Of a stretch of 48,371 nt of DNA, positions 40,434-48,371 are shown piece by piece. The stretch's first letter is position 1, and each line of letters opens with the position of its first letter. This stretch comes from Candidatus Scalindua rubra. Lineage in GTDB: Bacteria > Planctomycetota > Brocadiia > Brocadiales > Scalinduaceae. The DNA is taken from positions 1 through 48,371 of the forward strand of contig MAYW01000014.1 in assembly GCA_001723765.1 (NCBI GenBank). Direction: 5' to 3'. Both the position numbers and the translations under genes were made by a program. The notes under the pieces were generated by a model. It was not told where the DNA came from and did not search any database. It was given only the letters and a program-made list of their open reading frames with translations.

Positions 40434-41075
40434 TTAGCGAATGAAGTGAGCTAATTTATCTTTGAACTGTTTTGTGGATGAAAGGATGTCTTTTGAGCTT
40501 ATGATTGCTGAGCATACTGCTACTCTTGAAGCCCCGGCCTTTAAGACCTCATCCAGATTCTCAAGGGTTATAGCGCCTATGGCAATAAATGGGATACTTA
40601 TTTCTCTGGAAATTTCTTGAATAACTTCGAGTCCTATAGATGGTTCATAGTCTTTTGTTGCGGTAGGATGGACAGGTCCAATAGCAATATAGTCAGCACC
40701 TTCTTTTTGTGCCTGTCTGGCTTGTACTATATTGTGCGTTGATACCCCGATAATCTTTTCATTGCCAATGATGTCTCTTGCCTCAGAGACGCTCATGTCA
40801 TGCTGGCCTAAATGGACGCCATCCGCATTTACTTCCCTGGCAACATTTGCACGATCGTTAATAATTAATAATGTTCCTCTTTTGGTAGTTATATCCCGTA
40901 TTTCTATGGCTAACGATGTGAATTCGTTATCAGATATCGTTTTCTCGCGCAATTGTATAGCATCAGCACCGCCATCAATGACAAGTCTTGCCGTTTCTTT
41001 AACTGATTTTGTTGTAATATTGCCACTTATTAAGACACAAAGTCTCATTCTATGAAGATAGTCTTTTATTGCCAT
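40434..41075 (-). CDS. thiE: Thiamine-phosphate synthase ThiE
   Basis: 213 residues. TIM-barrel signatures: GGADAIQLREKTISDNEF, LLIINDRANVAREVNADGVH, LGQHDMSVSEARDI, IGVSTHNIVQARQAQKEGAD and YIAIGPVHPTATKDY. It joins HMP-pyrophosphate and THZ-phosphate to thiamine phosphate. Alone, not with other thi genes. Its stop lies 17 bases from the MITE-like element. Confidence 0.94.
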   Translation of the reverse strand: MAIKDYLHRMRLCVLISGNITTKSVKETARLVIDGGADAIQLREKTISDNEFTSLAIEIRDITTKRGTLLIINDRANVAREVNADGVHLGQHDMSVSEARDIIGNEKIIGVSTHNIVQARQAQKEGADYIAIGPVHPTATKDYEPSIGLEVIQEISREISIPFIAIGAITLENLDEVLKAGASRVAVCSAIISSKDILSSTKQFKDKLAHFIR

Positions 41076-41280
41076 ATTAAATATTATGAATTTTCATTTT
41101 GGGCACAGATCAATACAGATTATCAAGATATTAAAGGCAAGGTAGTTGGCAATTTTACAAGGCTGAGCTTAGCTCTGGAAAATAGTTATCTGTGTTTATT
41201 TGTGGAAATCTGTGTCCTATTTTATTATTTAGAATTCTTATCATAATAGACTATCTACTTCAAGTTTTATCTAATTTGAT

Positions 41281-41308
41281 TTGACACGTTTGGTTGTCTT
41301 GTTATAAT
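41281..41308 (+). promoter_or_regulatory. Consensus sigma70 promoter for purF-purM
   Basis: TTGACA (41281-41286), a 16-base spacer and a perfect TATAAT (41303-41308), 42 bases before the purF start. No PurR-like operator was recognised. Confidence 0.75.
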
Positions 41309-41349
41309 CCATAAGAAGATATATAAAATCTCTCAAAAAGAGTTCTATC

Positions 41350-42771
41350 TTGGGAAAAGCAAGAGAACATTGTGGTTTATTTGGGATTTTTGATTGCGAT
41401 GATGCAATAGAGAAGGTCTATTATGGACTTTATTCTCTGCAACATCGTGGTGAAGAGAGTGCGGGTATAGCTTCTACTAATGGAAATAGTATAATACATC
41501 ATAAAAACTTTGGATTAGTAAATGATGTTTTCACTCCAGAGACTTTGAAAAGGTTAGAAAACCCACATGCCATCGGTCATGTTCGATATTCTACTTTTGG
41601 CTCAAGTGATAATATAGACAATGCACAACCCATGGTGGCAACATATTCTAAGGGTGAAGTAGCAATTGCACACAATGGTCAATTACTGGATGCAAGTAAG
41701 CTACGAAAGGATTATGAATTACATGGGTCAATCTTCCACACAACCTCAGATACAGAAGTCATTGTACATTTAATGGCTAAACCAAGTCATGTTGAAAGAC
41801 CAAACCTATCTCATGTTTTGAATCATCTAAAGGGAGCATTTTCTCTTTTGTTTTTGACAAACGAAGAAATGGTAGGTGTACGGGATCCCAATGGATTCCG
41901 GCCACTTTCGATAGGGAAGTTGAACAATAGTTATGTCTTAACTTCTGAAACCTGTGCCCTGGATCAGATAGGTGCAGAATTCATAAGAGATGTTAAACCC
42001 GGCGAGGTAGTTTATGTTAATAAAGATGGACTGAAGAGTGAGTCATATTGTTCGCCAAGACGAATTCGTCCATCGTATTGTATATTTGAGTTAATCTATT
42101 TTTCTCGTCCTGATAGTAAGGTTTTTGGTGAAAGCGTTCATCTTTTTCGTAAGAGGCTCGGGATGAAACTTGCGAAGGAATTTCCTGTGGATGCTGATGT
42201 TGTAATTGCCGTTCCGGAGGGAGGAAATTCTGCTGCATTAGGTTATTCGCAGGCTTCGGGGATACCACTAGATCGTGGATTTATAAGAAATCATTATGTT
42301 GGCAGGACATTCATTCAGCCTGAGCAAGGGAGTAGGCATAGGAAAGTTGAGCTTAAACTTAATGCGATATCGGAGGTTGTGAGAGGTAAAAGGGTCGTAG
42401 TTGTCGATGATTCTATCGTGCGTGGAACTACATCAAGGTCCAGGTTGAGACTTTTGCGTAAGGCAGGTGCTAAGGAGATACACGTAAGGATAAGTTGTCC
42501 TCCACATAGCTTTCCCTGTCATTACGGGATTGATTTTCAAATAAAGGATGAGCTTATTGCTGCCAGCCATACACTTGAAGAAATAAGGGAATTTTTGAAT
42601 GTAGAAAGCCTTGGCTATTTAAGCGTGGATGGTATGTTGAGTTGTACATCTTCACCACATAACCACTTTTGCACCGCTTGCTTTACTGGCGATTATCCTG
42701 TGTCTTATGAATATGTTGGTAAAAAGACATTTAGAAAAGAAGTAAAAAATAGAAAAGGAGTTACAGTATAG
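41350..42771 (+). CDS. purF: Amidophosphoribosyltransferase PurF
   Basis: 473 residues from a TTG start at 41350. The catalytic Cys8 in EHCGLFGIFD follows a seven-residue leader, so propeptide cleavage is expected. Glutaminase residues: SLQHRGEESAGIAS, IGHVRYSTFGSS, HNGQL. The PRPP-binding loop VVVVDDSIVRGTTSRS lies in the C-terminal phosphoribosyltransferase domain. Cysteines in SPRRIRPSYCIFELIYFSRP and CPPHSFPCHYG and the end CTSSPHNHFCTACFTGDYP fit the Fe-S type enzyme. First committed step of purine synthesis. purM follows after three bases. Confidence 0.95.
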   Translation: MGKAREHCGLFGIFDCDDAIEKVYYGLYSLQHRGEESAGIASTNGNSIIHHKNFGLVNDVFTPETLKRLENPHAIGHVRYSTFGSSDNIDNAQPMVATYSKGEVAIAHNGQLLDASKLRKDYELHGSIFHTTSDTEVIVHLMAKPSHVERPNLSHVLNHLKGAFSLLFLTNEEMVGVRDPNGFRPLSIGKLNNSYVLTSETCALDQIGAEFIRDVKPGEVVYVNKDGLKSESYCSPRRIRPSYCIFELIYFSRPDSKVFGESVHLFRKRLGMKLAKEFPVDADVVIAVPEGGNSAALGYSQASGIPLDRGFIRNHYVGRTFIQPEQGSRHRKVELKLNAISEVVRGKRVVVVDDSIVRGTTSRSRLRLLRKAGAKEIHVRISCPPHSFPCHYGIDFQIKDELIAASHTLEEIREFLNVESLGYLSVDGMLSCTSSPHNHFCTACFTGDYPVSYEYVGKKTFRKEVKNRKGVTV

Positions 42772-42774
42772 AAA

Positions 42775-43836
42775 ATGGTGAAATTTAATTATAAAGATGC
42801 AGGAGTTGATATTAGCGCCAAGAGTAGGTTTACTACTGATATTTATCAACAGTTACGTAGGACTTTTGGTCCACGAGTTATAGAAAACCCTGGTGGTTTT
42901 GGAGGGCTTTTTTCACTTAATTATAATTCAAAATTATTCGCGAAAAATTACAAATATCCTGTGCTGGTAGCATCTACTGATGGTGTTGGAACAAAGTTAA
43001 AGATTGCCTTTATGATGAACAAGCACGATACCATAGGGATTGATTTAGTAGCGATGTGCGTTAACGATATTTTAGTGCTTGGAGCGGAACCTTTATTTTT
43101 TTTAGATTATATGGCTAGTAGCAGGATGATCCCTGAGAAAATGAAGGAAGTTCTTCAAGGTATTGCTAATGGATGTTGTGAAGCAGAATGCTCCCTTCTA
43201 GGAGGGGAAACCCCGGAAATGCCTGGTTTTTATCGTGATGATGAATATGATTTAGCAGGATTTGCAGTAGGCGTTGTGGAAAAAAAAAAGATAATAAATG
43301 GAGAAAAAATAAGCCCGGGTGATGTAGTTATAGGATTAGGCTCAAGCGGGCTTCATAGTAACGGTTTTTCTTTGGTACGTAAGGTTTTATTTGAAAAGGC
43401 CAAGTTAGACGTAAATAGTAAGATTGAATCCATAAACGGAACTATTGGTGAGGAACTTCTTAAACCAACAAAAATATATGTTAAGCCTATAAGGAGCCTT
43501 TTGCGTCATTATAAATTAAAGAAGGTGGTTAAGGGAATGGCTCATATTACCGGAGGTGGTTTGATTGATAATATTCCCAGGGTTTTACCTTCAGGGTGTT
43601 CAGTGCGAATTAATAAGGATACATGGCCTGAGCCTAAGATTTTTAGGGCAATTCAAGAAACAGGAAATATAGATGAAAGTGAAATGTACCGTGTTCTTAA
43701 TATGGGAATAGGGATGGTATTAATAGTTTCAAAGTATTATGCATCTTCTATAATAAAAAAACTAAAACGTAGGAAGGAAGATGCATTTATCGTAGGAAAG
43801 GTAATAAAAGGTAATAGAAAAGTAGAGATTGTTTAG
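42775..43836 (+). CDS. purM: Phosphoribosylformylglycinamidine cyclo-ligase PurM
   Basis: 353 residues: YKDAGVDISAKSRFTTDIY, PVLVASTDGVGTKLKIAF, DLVAMCVNDILVLGAEPLFF, SLLGGETPEMPGFY and VKGMAHITGGGLIDNIPRVL are the AIR synthetase motifs. It converts FGAM to AIR. It contains an A10 run (43280-43289) that is in frame, so homopolymers here are not always miscalled. Three bases separate it from purF; co-transcribed. Confidence 0.95.
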   Translation: MVKFNYKDAGVDISAKSRFTTDIYQQLRRTFGPRVIENPGGFGGLFSLNYNSKLFAKNYKYPVLVASTDGVGTKLKIAFMMNKHDTIGIDLVAMCVNDILVLGAEPLFFLDYMASSRMIPEKMKEVLQGIANGCCEAECSLLGGETPEMPGFYRDDEYDLAGFAVGVVEKKKIINGEKISPGDVVIGLGSSGLHSNGFSLVRKVLFEKAKLDVNSKIESINGTIGEELLKPTKIYVKPIRSLLRHYKLKKVVKGMAHITGGGLIDNIPRVLPSGCSVRINKDTWPEPKIFRAIQETGNIDESEMYRVLNMGIGMVLIVSKYYASSIIKKLKRRKEDAFIVGKVIKGNRKVEIV

Positions 43837-43947
43837 TTAAGGGTTCGGGTTTATGAAAACCTACGGTTTTCAAACCCTGGCCCAGACCGCAGGGCGGATC
43901 GCACCAGGGCAGGCTTTCCCTTATTAGTACAAGGATTAGGAGGCAGA

Positions 43948-43995
43948 CCTCTCTTTCGAGAGGATTCCAATTCTGGAATCCTCTCGAAAGAGAGG
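43948..43995. repeat. Perfect 22-base-pair hairpin between convergent genes
   Basis: CCTCTCTTTCGAGAGGATTC (first 20 bases of the left arm, 43948-43969) and its exact complement at 43974-43995 enclose a four-base loop ATTC. It lies between the ends of purM and pssA and may serve as a bidirectional terminator without T tracts, or be a member of the repeat family also at 4639-4673 and 46998-47045. Confidence 0.8.
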
Positions 43996-44054
43996 CTGGT
44001 CATGCTTATGTAACGAATGACATCTAAATTATAAAAAAGTTGTCGACTTATAGA

Positions 44055-44813
44055 CTAAGTGGTATGGATTGCTTTCTTTCTGAATACTCCATGATTACCG
44101 ATAATAACATATACGCAAAAACCAAGTGGGAGCATAATGCTAGGGTACAAAATGAATAAAACCAGGAGTGTGAAAAAAACTCCGATTATGGTTAACAAAG
44201 AAGCCGGGTTGTGTTTTTTCCTTAGTACATCGACAATTTTTATATACTGAATTTTGCTTACCATCAGGATGCCTAGTATAAATGTAATGCTTGGAATAGA
44301 CTTTGAAACGATCTGTATTCCAACTGTGGTTTTAAGATAGCCATCAAGTAAAATTAGGGATGCGATTGTACCTCCGGCAAGGGTGCTAGGTAATCCTGTA
44401 AAATATTTGTCTTGTTCGGTATCAGAATTGTCTTGGGCATTATGCCTCGCTAATCTAATAGCGGTACATAAAGTAAAGAAGAAGCAAACAAACCATATAG
44501 CAATATGCGAGTTAAAGGCATTGATGCTCCCAATTAAGAAAGCTGGTACTATTCCAAATGTAACCATATCTGCAAGTGAATCGATCTGCCTGCCCCAAGC
44601 GATCTTTGTTTTTATTAATCGTGCGATTTGACCGTCCATTCCATCAAACACCATGGCCGTGATGATAAGCCAGGCTGCATAAGATAGCTCGTTATTTATG
44701 ATAAATATGATTGCCCCGAAACCACAAGCAAGATTACCAATGCTGACAATTGTAGGCAGATATTGCTTTATTTTAGATATGATTCGTGAAAAATGCTCCA
44801 TTAAATTTCCCAT
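44055..44813 (-). CDS. pssA: CDP-diacylglycerol-serine O-phosphatidyltransferase PssA
   Basis: 252 residues, about seven to eight membrane segments. CDP-alcohol phosphotransferase motif DGMDGQIARLIKTKIAWGRQ followed by IDSLADMVTFG supplies the D-G-x2-A-R-x8-G-x3-D-x3-D signature. YFTGLPSTLAGG is typical of the PssA subfamily. Makes phosphatidylserine, precursor of phosphatidylethanolamine. Isolated leftward gene. Confidence 0.92.
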   Translation of the reverse strand: MGNLMEHFSRIISKIKQYLPTIVSIGNLACGFGAIIFIINNELSYAAWLIITAMVFDGMDGQIARLIKTKIAWGRQIDSLADMVTFGIVPAFLIGSINAFNSHIAIWFVCFFFTLCTAIRLARHNAQDNSDTEQDKYFTGLPSTLAGGTIASLILLDGYLKTTVGIQIVSKSIPSITFILGILMVSKIQYIKIVDVLRKKHNPASLLTIIGVFFTLLVLFILYPSIMLPLGFCVYVIIGNHGVFRKKAIHTT

Positions 44814-45064
44814 AATTTTAATGTGTGTATCAAAAAAGATGCCAACAAAATGATTTTGTATAATAAATATACATAATGTTTTAATAAGCCTTGAGTTTTT
44901 ACTATGTTATGCATAATTAAAAAAATATCTTTTACTGATATTACTTTGAGAAATGGGTTATCAGGTGCAGTAAATTCATTGCACTATTTTAAGGTAATAC
45001 TGCATTTTTATTAATTGAACCTAAATTTAAATAAACTTTGAATCTTGAGGAATAGAATATAATA

Positions 45065-45712
45065 TTGGGCAGAATCGACAATATAATAACCATTCTTAAG
45101 CGAGAAAACAAGAGATATCTTGAGCCTATTGTTACGACAGTTTCCAGGACGAGAAGTCCATTTAAGGTTCTTATTTCATGTATTCTAAGTTTGAGGACAA
45201 AGGATAAAGTTACAGCCGAAGCCTCAAACAGGCTATTCAAACTTGCAGATAACCCCAAAAAAATGCTTTCTATAAGTACAAGGGATATTGAAAAAACTAT
45301 TTATCCCGTTGGCTTTTACAAGACAAAATCAAAAAGGATAAAAGAAATATGTAAAATCTTGCTTGGCAATTATGGTGGTACCGTACCTGATGAAATTGAT
45401 GAACTCTTAAAATTAAAAGGTGTAGGTCGTAAGACTGCCAATTTGGTAGTTACTTTGGGTTATGGCAAGCTGGGAATATGCGTAGATACACATGTCCACA
45501 GGATATCAAATAGGCTTGGTTTAATAAAGACAAAAACTCCTGAACGAACAGAATTTTCCTTAAGAAAGAAATTACCCAAGAAATATTGGATAATCTATAA
45601 TGATCTTCTGGTTGCACATGGTCAAAACATTTGCACACCTATATCTCCTAAGTGTAGTAAATGTAAGATCTTTAAATATTGTAAAAGGGTTGGCGTGAAA
45701 AATTTCAGGTAA
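45065..45712 (+). CDS. nth: Endonuclease III (Nth)
   Basis: 215 residues from a TTG at 45065. Helix-hairpin-helix LLKLKGVGRKTANLV with the catalytic Lys, then CVDTHVHRISNRLGL with the catalytic Asp, and the C-terminal [4Fe-4S] loop C-x6-C-x2-C-x5-C (CTPISPKCSKCKIFKYC). DNA glycosylase/AP lyase for oxidised pyrimidines. All key residues present. Confidence 0.95.
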   Translation: MGRIDNIITILKRENKRYLEPIVTTVSRTRSPFKVLISCILSLRTKDKVTAEASNRLFKLADNPKKMLSISTRDIEKTIYPVGFYKTKSKRIKEICKILLGNYGGTVPDEIDELLKLKGVGRKTANLVVTLGYGKLGICVDTHVHRISNRLGLIKTKTPERTEFSLRKKLPKKYWIIYNDLLVAHGQNICTPISPKCSKCKIFKYCKRVGVKNFR

Positions 45713-45802
45713 CGAACAAGTTAACTTGTCTGGAATGAGCCGCGCAAATTACGGGTTTAGTTTTCACACAGCCTGGCGTATGGTTAGCTCATGTCTTTAA
45801 TG

Positions 45803-45958
45803 TTAATGGGTAACGGAATTGACATGTAAAGCCTTCTTAGAAAATTTCTTCGCCAGCTTTCTTGTATATTCAATTTTTTCTTGTGATGTCATACCTTTAC
45901 TCTTTTCGTAGTTTTCATTTCGAATTTTTCGTACTAACTCAAGTGCTTTAATTTTCAT
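45803..45958 (-). CDS. Small antitoxin-like protein downstream of a PIN gene
   Basis: 51 residues: MKIKALELVRKIRNENYEKS followed by KGMTSQEKIEYTRKLAKKFS. The pattern of a helix with L-V-R-x-I-R-x2-N/Y-E then a K-G-M-(S/T)-x-E-E/K-x-I-x-Y-x-R is found in short proteins encoded next to PIN toxins. Its ATG (45958) overlaps the PIN stop by TATGAAAATTAA. It appears intact though the toxin is truncated. Confidence 0.55.
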   Translation of the reverse strand: MKIKALELVRKIRNENYEKSKGMTSQEKIEYTRKLAKKFSKKALHVNSVTH

Positions 45959-46160
45959 AATGAATAATCTCCATTGGGGAATAAATTTCTATTGTTTTGT
46001 ACCCTTCCATGAGGTTTACACTGTTAAATTGTCTAATTTTATCAAAATGAACAATATGCCTATAATTCCAACTAACCATCATATCACCATTGTGAATTGT
46101 TGCTATGGCTACATGCCTTGCATCATCTTCGAAATTCTCAAAATCGGGGGACACCCTCAA
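45948..46160 (-). pseudogene. PIN-domain protein, C-terminal fragment cut by a RAYT repeat
   Basis: From about residue 7 the frame reads ENFEDDARHVAIATIHNGDM and MVSWNYRHIVHFDKIRQFNS VNLMEGYK, the C-terminal half of PIN toxins with conserved D-A-R-H-V-A-x-A and S-W-N-x-x-H. The first residues (MRVSPDF) come from the GTGTCCCCCGATTTT repeat, so the N-terminal half with the first acidic residues is lost. Confidence 0.7.
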
Positions 46161-46194
46161 AATCGGGGGACACCATCAAAATCGGGGGACACCA
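46142..46194. repeat. AAATCGGGGGACAC direct repeats (left side of RAYT remnant)
   Basis: Three copies of AAATCGGGGGACACC in tandem. The same word in inverse orientation (GTGTCCCCCGATTT) recurs at 46381-46463, so they flank a decayed transposase as inverted sets. Confidence 0.8.
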
Positions 46195-46197
46195 TAC

Positions 46198-46368
46198 CTA
46201 TTTTTTGCTTTTCCTGGGTTTTCGTCCTGATTTTTTAGATTTGAGAAACATCCCTATAGTTTTCTCAAGACGGGTTAAAAAACTAACATTACTAAAAAAC
46301 GTCTTTTGTCTATGCTTTCCCCTTTGGGTTGTGATAGAATTTTTAGCTTTTGTATCCTCATGAGTCAA
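46198..46368 (-). mobile_element. RAYT/IS200-like transposase remnant
   Basis: An open leftward frame of 56 residues ends NVSFLTRLEKTIGMFLKSKK then SGRKPRKSKK*. The ending LEK-x-I-G-x-x-L-x3-K-x-G-R-K-P-(R/K)-K is typical of REP-associated tyrosine transposases, while the catalytic HUH part is missing. Flanking GTGTCCCCCGATTT repeats are the expected REP-type partners. Confidence 0.55.
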
Positions 46369-46380
46369 TTAAATAGGTAT

Positions 46381-46463
46381 AGTGTCCCCCGATTTGTGTC
46401 CCCCGATTTCCCCCGATTTCGATTTCAGAGTGTCCCCCGATTTCAGTGTCCCCCGATTTCCCC
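46381..46463. repeat. GTGTCCCCCGATTT direct repeats (right side of RAYT remnant)
   Basis: Four to five full or partial copies of GTGTCCCCCGATTT(C). They run into the hicB reading frame, replacing its end. Confidence 0.85.
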
Positions 46464-46642
46464 TGAGGAATTTCTTTCTCTTGCTGTTGATAAGCTAATA
46501 TCATTTCATTTAGCACATCCCTAAGCATTTCCCGACACTCTTCAATGTTTTTCCCCTCTGTAATAACCTCTGGCCACTCTACAAGTTGTCCAATATATCC
46601 AGCATCTATTTTGGTATATCTAGCAGTAAAATTATGTAGCAT
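46463..46642 (-). pseudogene. hicB: HicB-family antitoxin, C-terminus replaced by RAYT repeats
   Basis: The first 60 residues are HicB-like: FTARYTKIDAGYIGQLVEWP, VITEGKNIEECREMLRDVLN and EMILAYQQQEKEIPQ, behind an AGGAGG ribosome site. From residue 61 the frame is read through the repeat (KSGDTEIGGHSEIEIGGNRG) to a stop at 46358. The core HicB fold is complete, so it may still be stable, but the DNA-binding tail is gone. No HicA was seen upstream. Confidence 0.7.
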
Positions 46643-47132
46643 TATTAATTCCTCCTTATTTTAGTTTTTAATATCCAACTAATAAGATATTATGTTTATT
46701 TTATGATTTCTTAATTTTAACGTCTTAGACAAATAAATTATTGCAATCAATTAACTATTTAATAGTAACATCTGAAATGAATTTTATTACTTGGGAATTT
46801 CGTTATATGTTTATAATATTTTAATATAAGAAATTCTTTTTATGGCAATTTTCCAACAATGCATACTTTCTTTTTCAAAAACCCATTATTCCAATATTAA
46901 AATTGGCGCTAAGTTCGTAAGGTAATTGCTAAATAACTTGTGGAAGTCAAACATTCATGCCTGCCTGTGCCAGCACGGCAGACAGGCACATGACAAACCT
47001 TGCTTTCGCAAGGAGTCCAGTACTGGATTCCTCCCGAAAGGGAGGGAATATCGAATAACCTTTTTCAAATCTTACACATTTTACTTAGTAGATACAAAGA
47101 ATACACCAAAGTTCAATATTAATAGTATGTAC
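46643..47132. other. Intergenic region with a double-hairpin repeat
   Basis: About 490 AT-rich bases. No convincing gene. At 46998-47013 CCTTGCTTTCGCAAGG and at 47030-47045 CCTCCCGAAAGGGAGG repeat the hairpins of 4639-4673. Before it, GCCTGCCTGTGCCAGCACGG with CAGACAGGCA (46959-46988) is another palindrome. Confidence 0.55.
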
Positions 47133-48038
47133 TCAGTTTAATATATTTTTTCCCGTAAGCTTAGCGTAAGCCTCAAGATATTTTTTAGACGTAATCCGGA
47201 TTACGTCTTCAGGGAGTGAAGGTGGAGATGATTTCTTGTCCCATCCTGAATTCTCCAGGTGATCCCTAACGAATTGCTTATCAAAAGATGGTTGTGGTTT
47301 TCCAGGTGAATAACTTTCCAGTGGCCAGAAACGAGATGAATCGGGAGTTAAGATTTCATCAATTAATATTATTTTATCTTCGTATTTGCCCCATTCAAAT
47401 TTGGTATCGCTAATAATTATTCCTCTGGTCATAGCGTATTCGCTTGCCTTTTTGTATATCTCAATGCTTTTTTGTCTTAGTTCTTCCGCAAGCCTTTTGC
47501 CAATGATTTTTATGACCTCTTCAAATGAAATGTTTTCATCGTGTCCGGAAGTAGCCTTTGTTGCAGGTGTAAAGATTGGTTCTGGTAGTTTATCACACTC
47601 CTTCAGGTTGGCAGGCAACTTGATGTTACAAACAGTTCCATGCTCTTTATAATCTTTCCAGCCTGAACCAGCAATATAACCACGCACCACACATTCAACG
47701 GGAATTACATCAACTTTTTTTACGAGCATTGAACGTCCTACCAGTAATTTCCTATCTTCTTTTGTTATTTTATCTATTTCTTCGATAGATGTTGTGATTA
47801 GGTGGTTTTCTGTTAACTCTTTAGTAAACTTAAACCAAAATTCTGACATGCGTGTGAGTACTTTGCCTTTATGCGGGATGCCATTTGGTAGGACTGAATC
47901 GAAAGCTGAGATTCTGTCAGTCGCGACAATCAAGAGTTTGTCATCTATCTCATATATATCCCTGACCTTTCCCTTGTTATATAGTTTTAAATAAGGGATA
48001 TCTGTCTTTAATAAAACCGTATCGTTAGAAGTTACCAT
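47133..48038 (-). CDS. purC: Phosphoribosylaminoimidazole-succinocarboxamide synthase PurC
   Basis: 301 residues from ATG 48038 (MVTSNDTVLLKTDIPYLKLY); the frame extends to 48143 but the extra residues are not PurC-like. Family motifs: YNKGKVRDIYEIDDKLLIVA TDRISAFD (split), VECVVRGYIAGSGWKDY, ATKATSGHDENISFEEV, IISDTKFEWGKYEDKIILID and LTPDSSRFWPLESY. This is the ~300-residue form of SAICAR synthetase. Separated from purF-purM by about 3.3 kb and on the other strand. Confidence 0.94.
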   Translation of the reverse strand: MVTSNDTVLLKTDIPYLKLYNKGKVRDIYEIDDKLLIVATDRISAFDSVLPNGIPHKGKVLTRMSEFWFKFTKELTENHLITTSIEEIDKITKEDRKLLVGRSMLVKKVDVIPVECVVRGYIAGSGWKDYKEHGTVCNIKLPANLKECDKLPEPIFTPATKATSGHDENISFEEVIKIIGKRLAEELRQKSIEIYKKASEYAMTRGIIISDTKFEWGKYEDKIILIDEILTPDSSRFWPLESYSPGKPQPSFDKQFVRDHLENSGWDKKSSPPSLPEDVIRITSKKYLEAYAKLTGKNILN

Positions 48039-48180
48039 TCGTCTCGGGAATTCTATTACAACTTGATAGTATAGTCTTTCTATAACAACCTTTTTTTTGT
48101 GCGCAAGCCCCGTAGAATTAACAATAATTGAATCTTCGAACAATTCTATAAGTTATTATTCAACGGGGCAAGCACATATC

Positions 48181-48226
48181 CAAAATGGCGTGAAGCAACG
48201 ACATGGATGTCGTTGTAGCCATTTTG
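48181..48226. repeat. Long hairpin between TPR gene and purC
   Basis: CAAAATGGC (48181-48189) pairs with GCCATTTTG (48218-48226), and CAACGACAT (48196-48204) with ATGTCGTTG (48207-48215). It lies 22 bases past the TPR gene stop in its reading direction. No T tract; a possible 3'-end structure. Confidence 0.6.
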
Positions 48227-48247
48227 AAAGAGTTGCGCAGGATGCGC

Positions 48248-48370
48248 TTAACTCGTTTGTAAGAAATGTTTATGTAGTTTATTTCGCAATGTCTGGGCAC
48301 CTTTAAGATTAGGGCAAAGTGACATAGCCATATTGAAATTTGCTATTGAATTATTCCATTCACCCAATGT
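48248..48370 (-). CDS. TPR-protein C-terminus (enters from right edge)
   Basis: The leftward frame is open from the edge to TAA at 48248-48250 and reads TLGEWNNSIANFNMAMSLCP then NLKGAQTLRNKLHKHFLQTS. L-G-x-W-x-x-S-I-x-x-F-x-x-A-x-x-L-x-P is one TPR helix pair. Only 40 residues are visible, so the full architecture is unknown. Confidence 0.6.
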   Translation of the reverse strand, partial: TLGEWNNSIANFNMAMSLCPNLKGAQTLRNKLHKHFLQTS

Positions 48371-48371
48371 T

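Noticed and set aside
46926-47141. 71-residue rightward frame
   Set aside because: It is made mainly of palindromic repeat sequence and has no protein-like pattern.

Overview
The window is a gene-dense, low-GC bacterial chromosome segment. Gene content (formate dehydrogenase, di-heme peroxidase, TIR-TPR protein, MurJ, PssA, many toxin-antitoxin relics and dispersed hairpin repeats) suggests an anaerobic or microaerophilic Gram-negative bacterium. A low-GC planctomycete of the anammox type would fit, but no marker gene here proves the lineage; this is inference from gene content and sequence style.

Layout. 1-1200: end of an ISKra4-type insertion sequence inside an ABC substrate-binding protein gene, then decayed DNA. 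1228-4588: leftward Cas4-like nuclease, TPR lipoprotein and alpha/beta hydrolase. 4600-5860: repeats and a gene remnant. 5865-11727: rightward formate dehydrogenase cluster (catalytic subunit with Cys instead of selenocysteine, FdhE, a frameshifted cysteine desulfurase, iron-sulfur beta subunit). 11803-14219: a leftward TIR-TPR protein and a divergent cNMP-binding/FHA protein. 14534-14577: the 3' half of a tRNA-Pro gene, which looks like an integration scar. 14620-17029: membrane coiled-coil protein, a small MshEN-like protein (both hit by A8 frameshifts) and a di-heme cytochrome c peroxidase. 17190-19108: MBL hydrolase, pentapeptide-repeat protein, DUF1566 protein.

19834-29149: a complete leftward type I-C CRISPR-Cas locus (cas3-cas5-cas8c-cas7-four-helix-bundle gene-cas4-cas1-cas2-array). 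The array has only three identical repeats. A four-helix-bundle gene sits inside the operon, a strong internal ribosome site in cas8c marks a probable Cas11 start, and a truncated HD-domain copy overlaps the start of cas3.

29543-34037: relics of HEPN/MNT and HicAB modules, a CysZ-like protein, a CPA1 antiporter and an intact-looking TumE/TumA pair. 34379-38138: a eukaryote-like 6-phosphofructo-2-kinase/fructose-2,6-bisphosphatase, a membrane-anchored propeller-like protein, a small membrane protein and a partial duplicate of it. 38521-48371: housekeeping genes murJ, thiE, purF-purM, pssA, nth and purC, separated by a MITE-like element, palindromes and a RAYT/REP-type remnant that has cut a HicB gene and a PIN gene. 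The right edge enters a TPR gene.

The formate dehydrogenase genes form a coherent unit (enzyme plus maturation). The cas genes form one operon with its array. The purine genes are split between two sites. The most system-like observations are the four-helix-bundle protein within the I-C operon, the TIR-TPR / cNMP-FHA divergent pair, and the repeated single-base homopolymer frameshifts, which must be checked as sequencing error before any biology is inferred.
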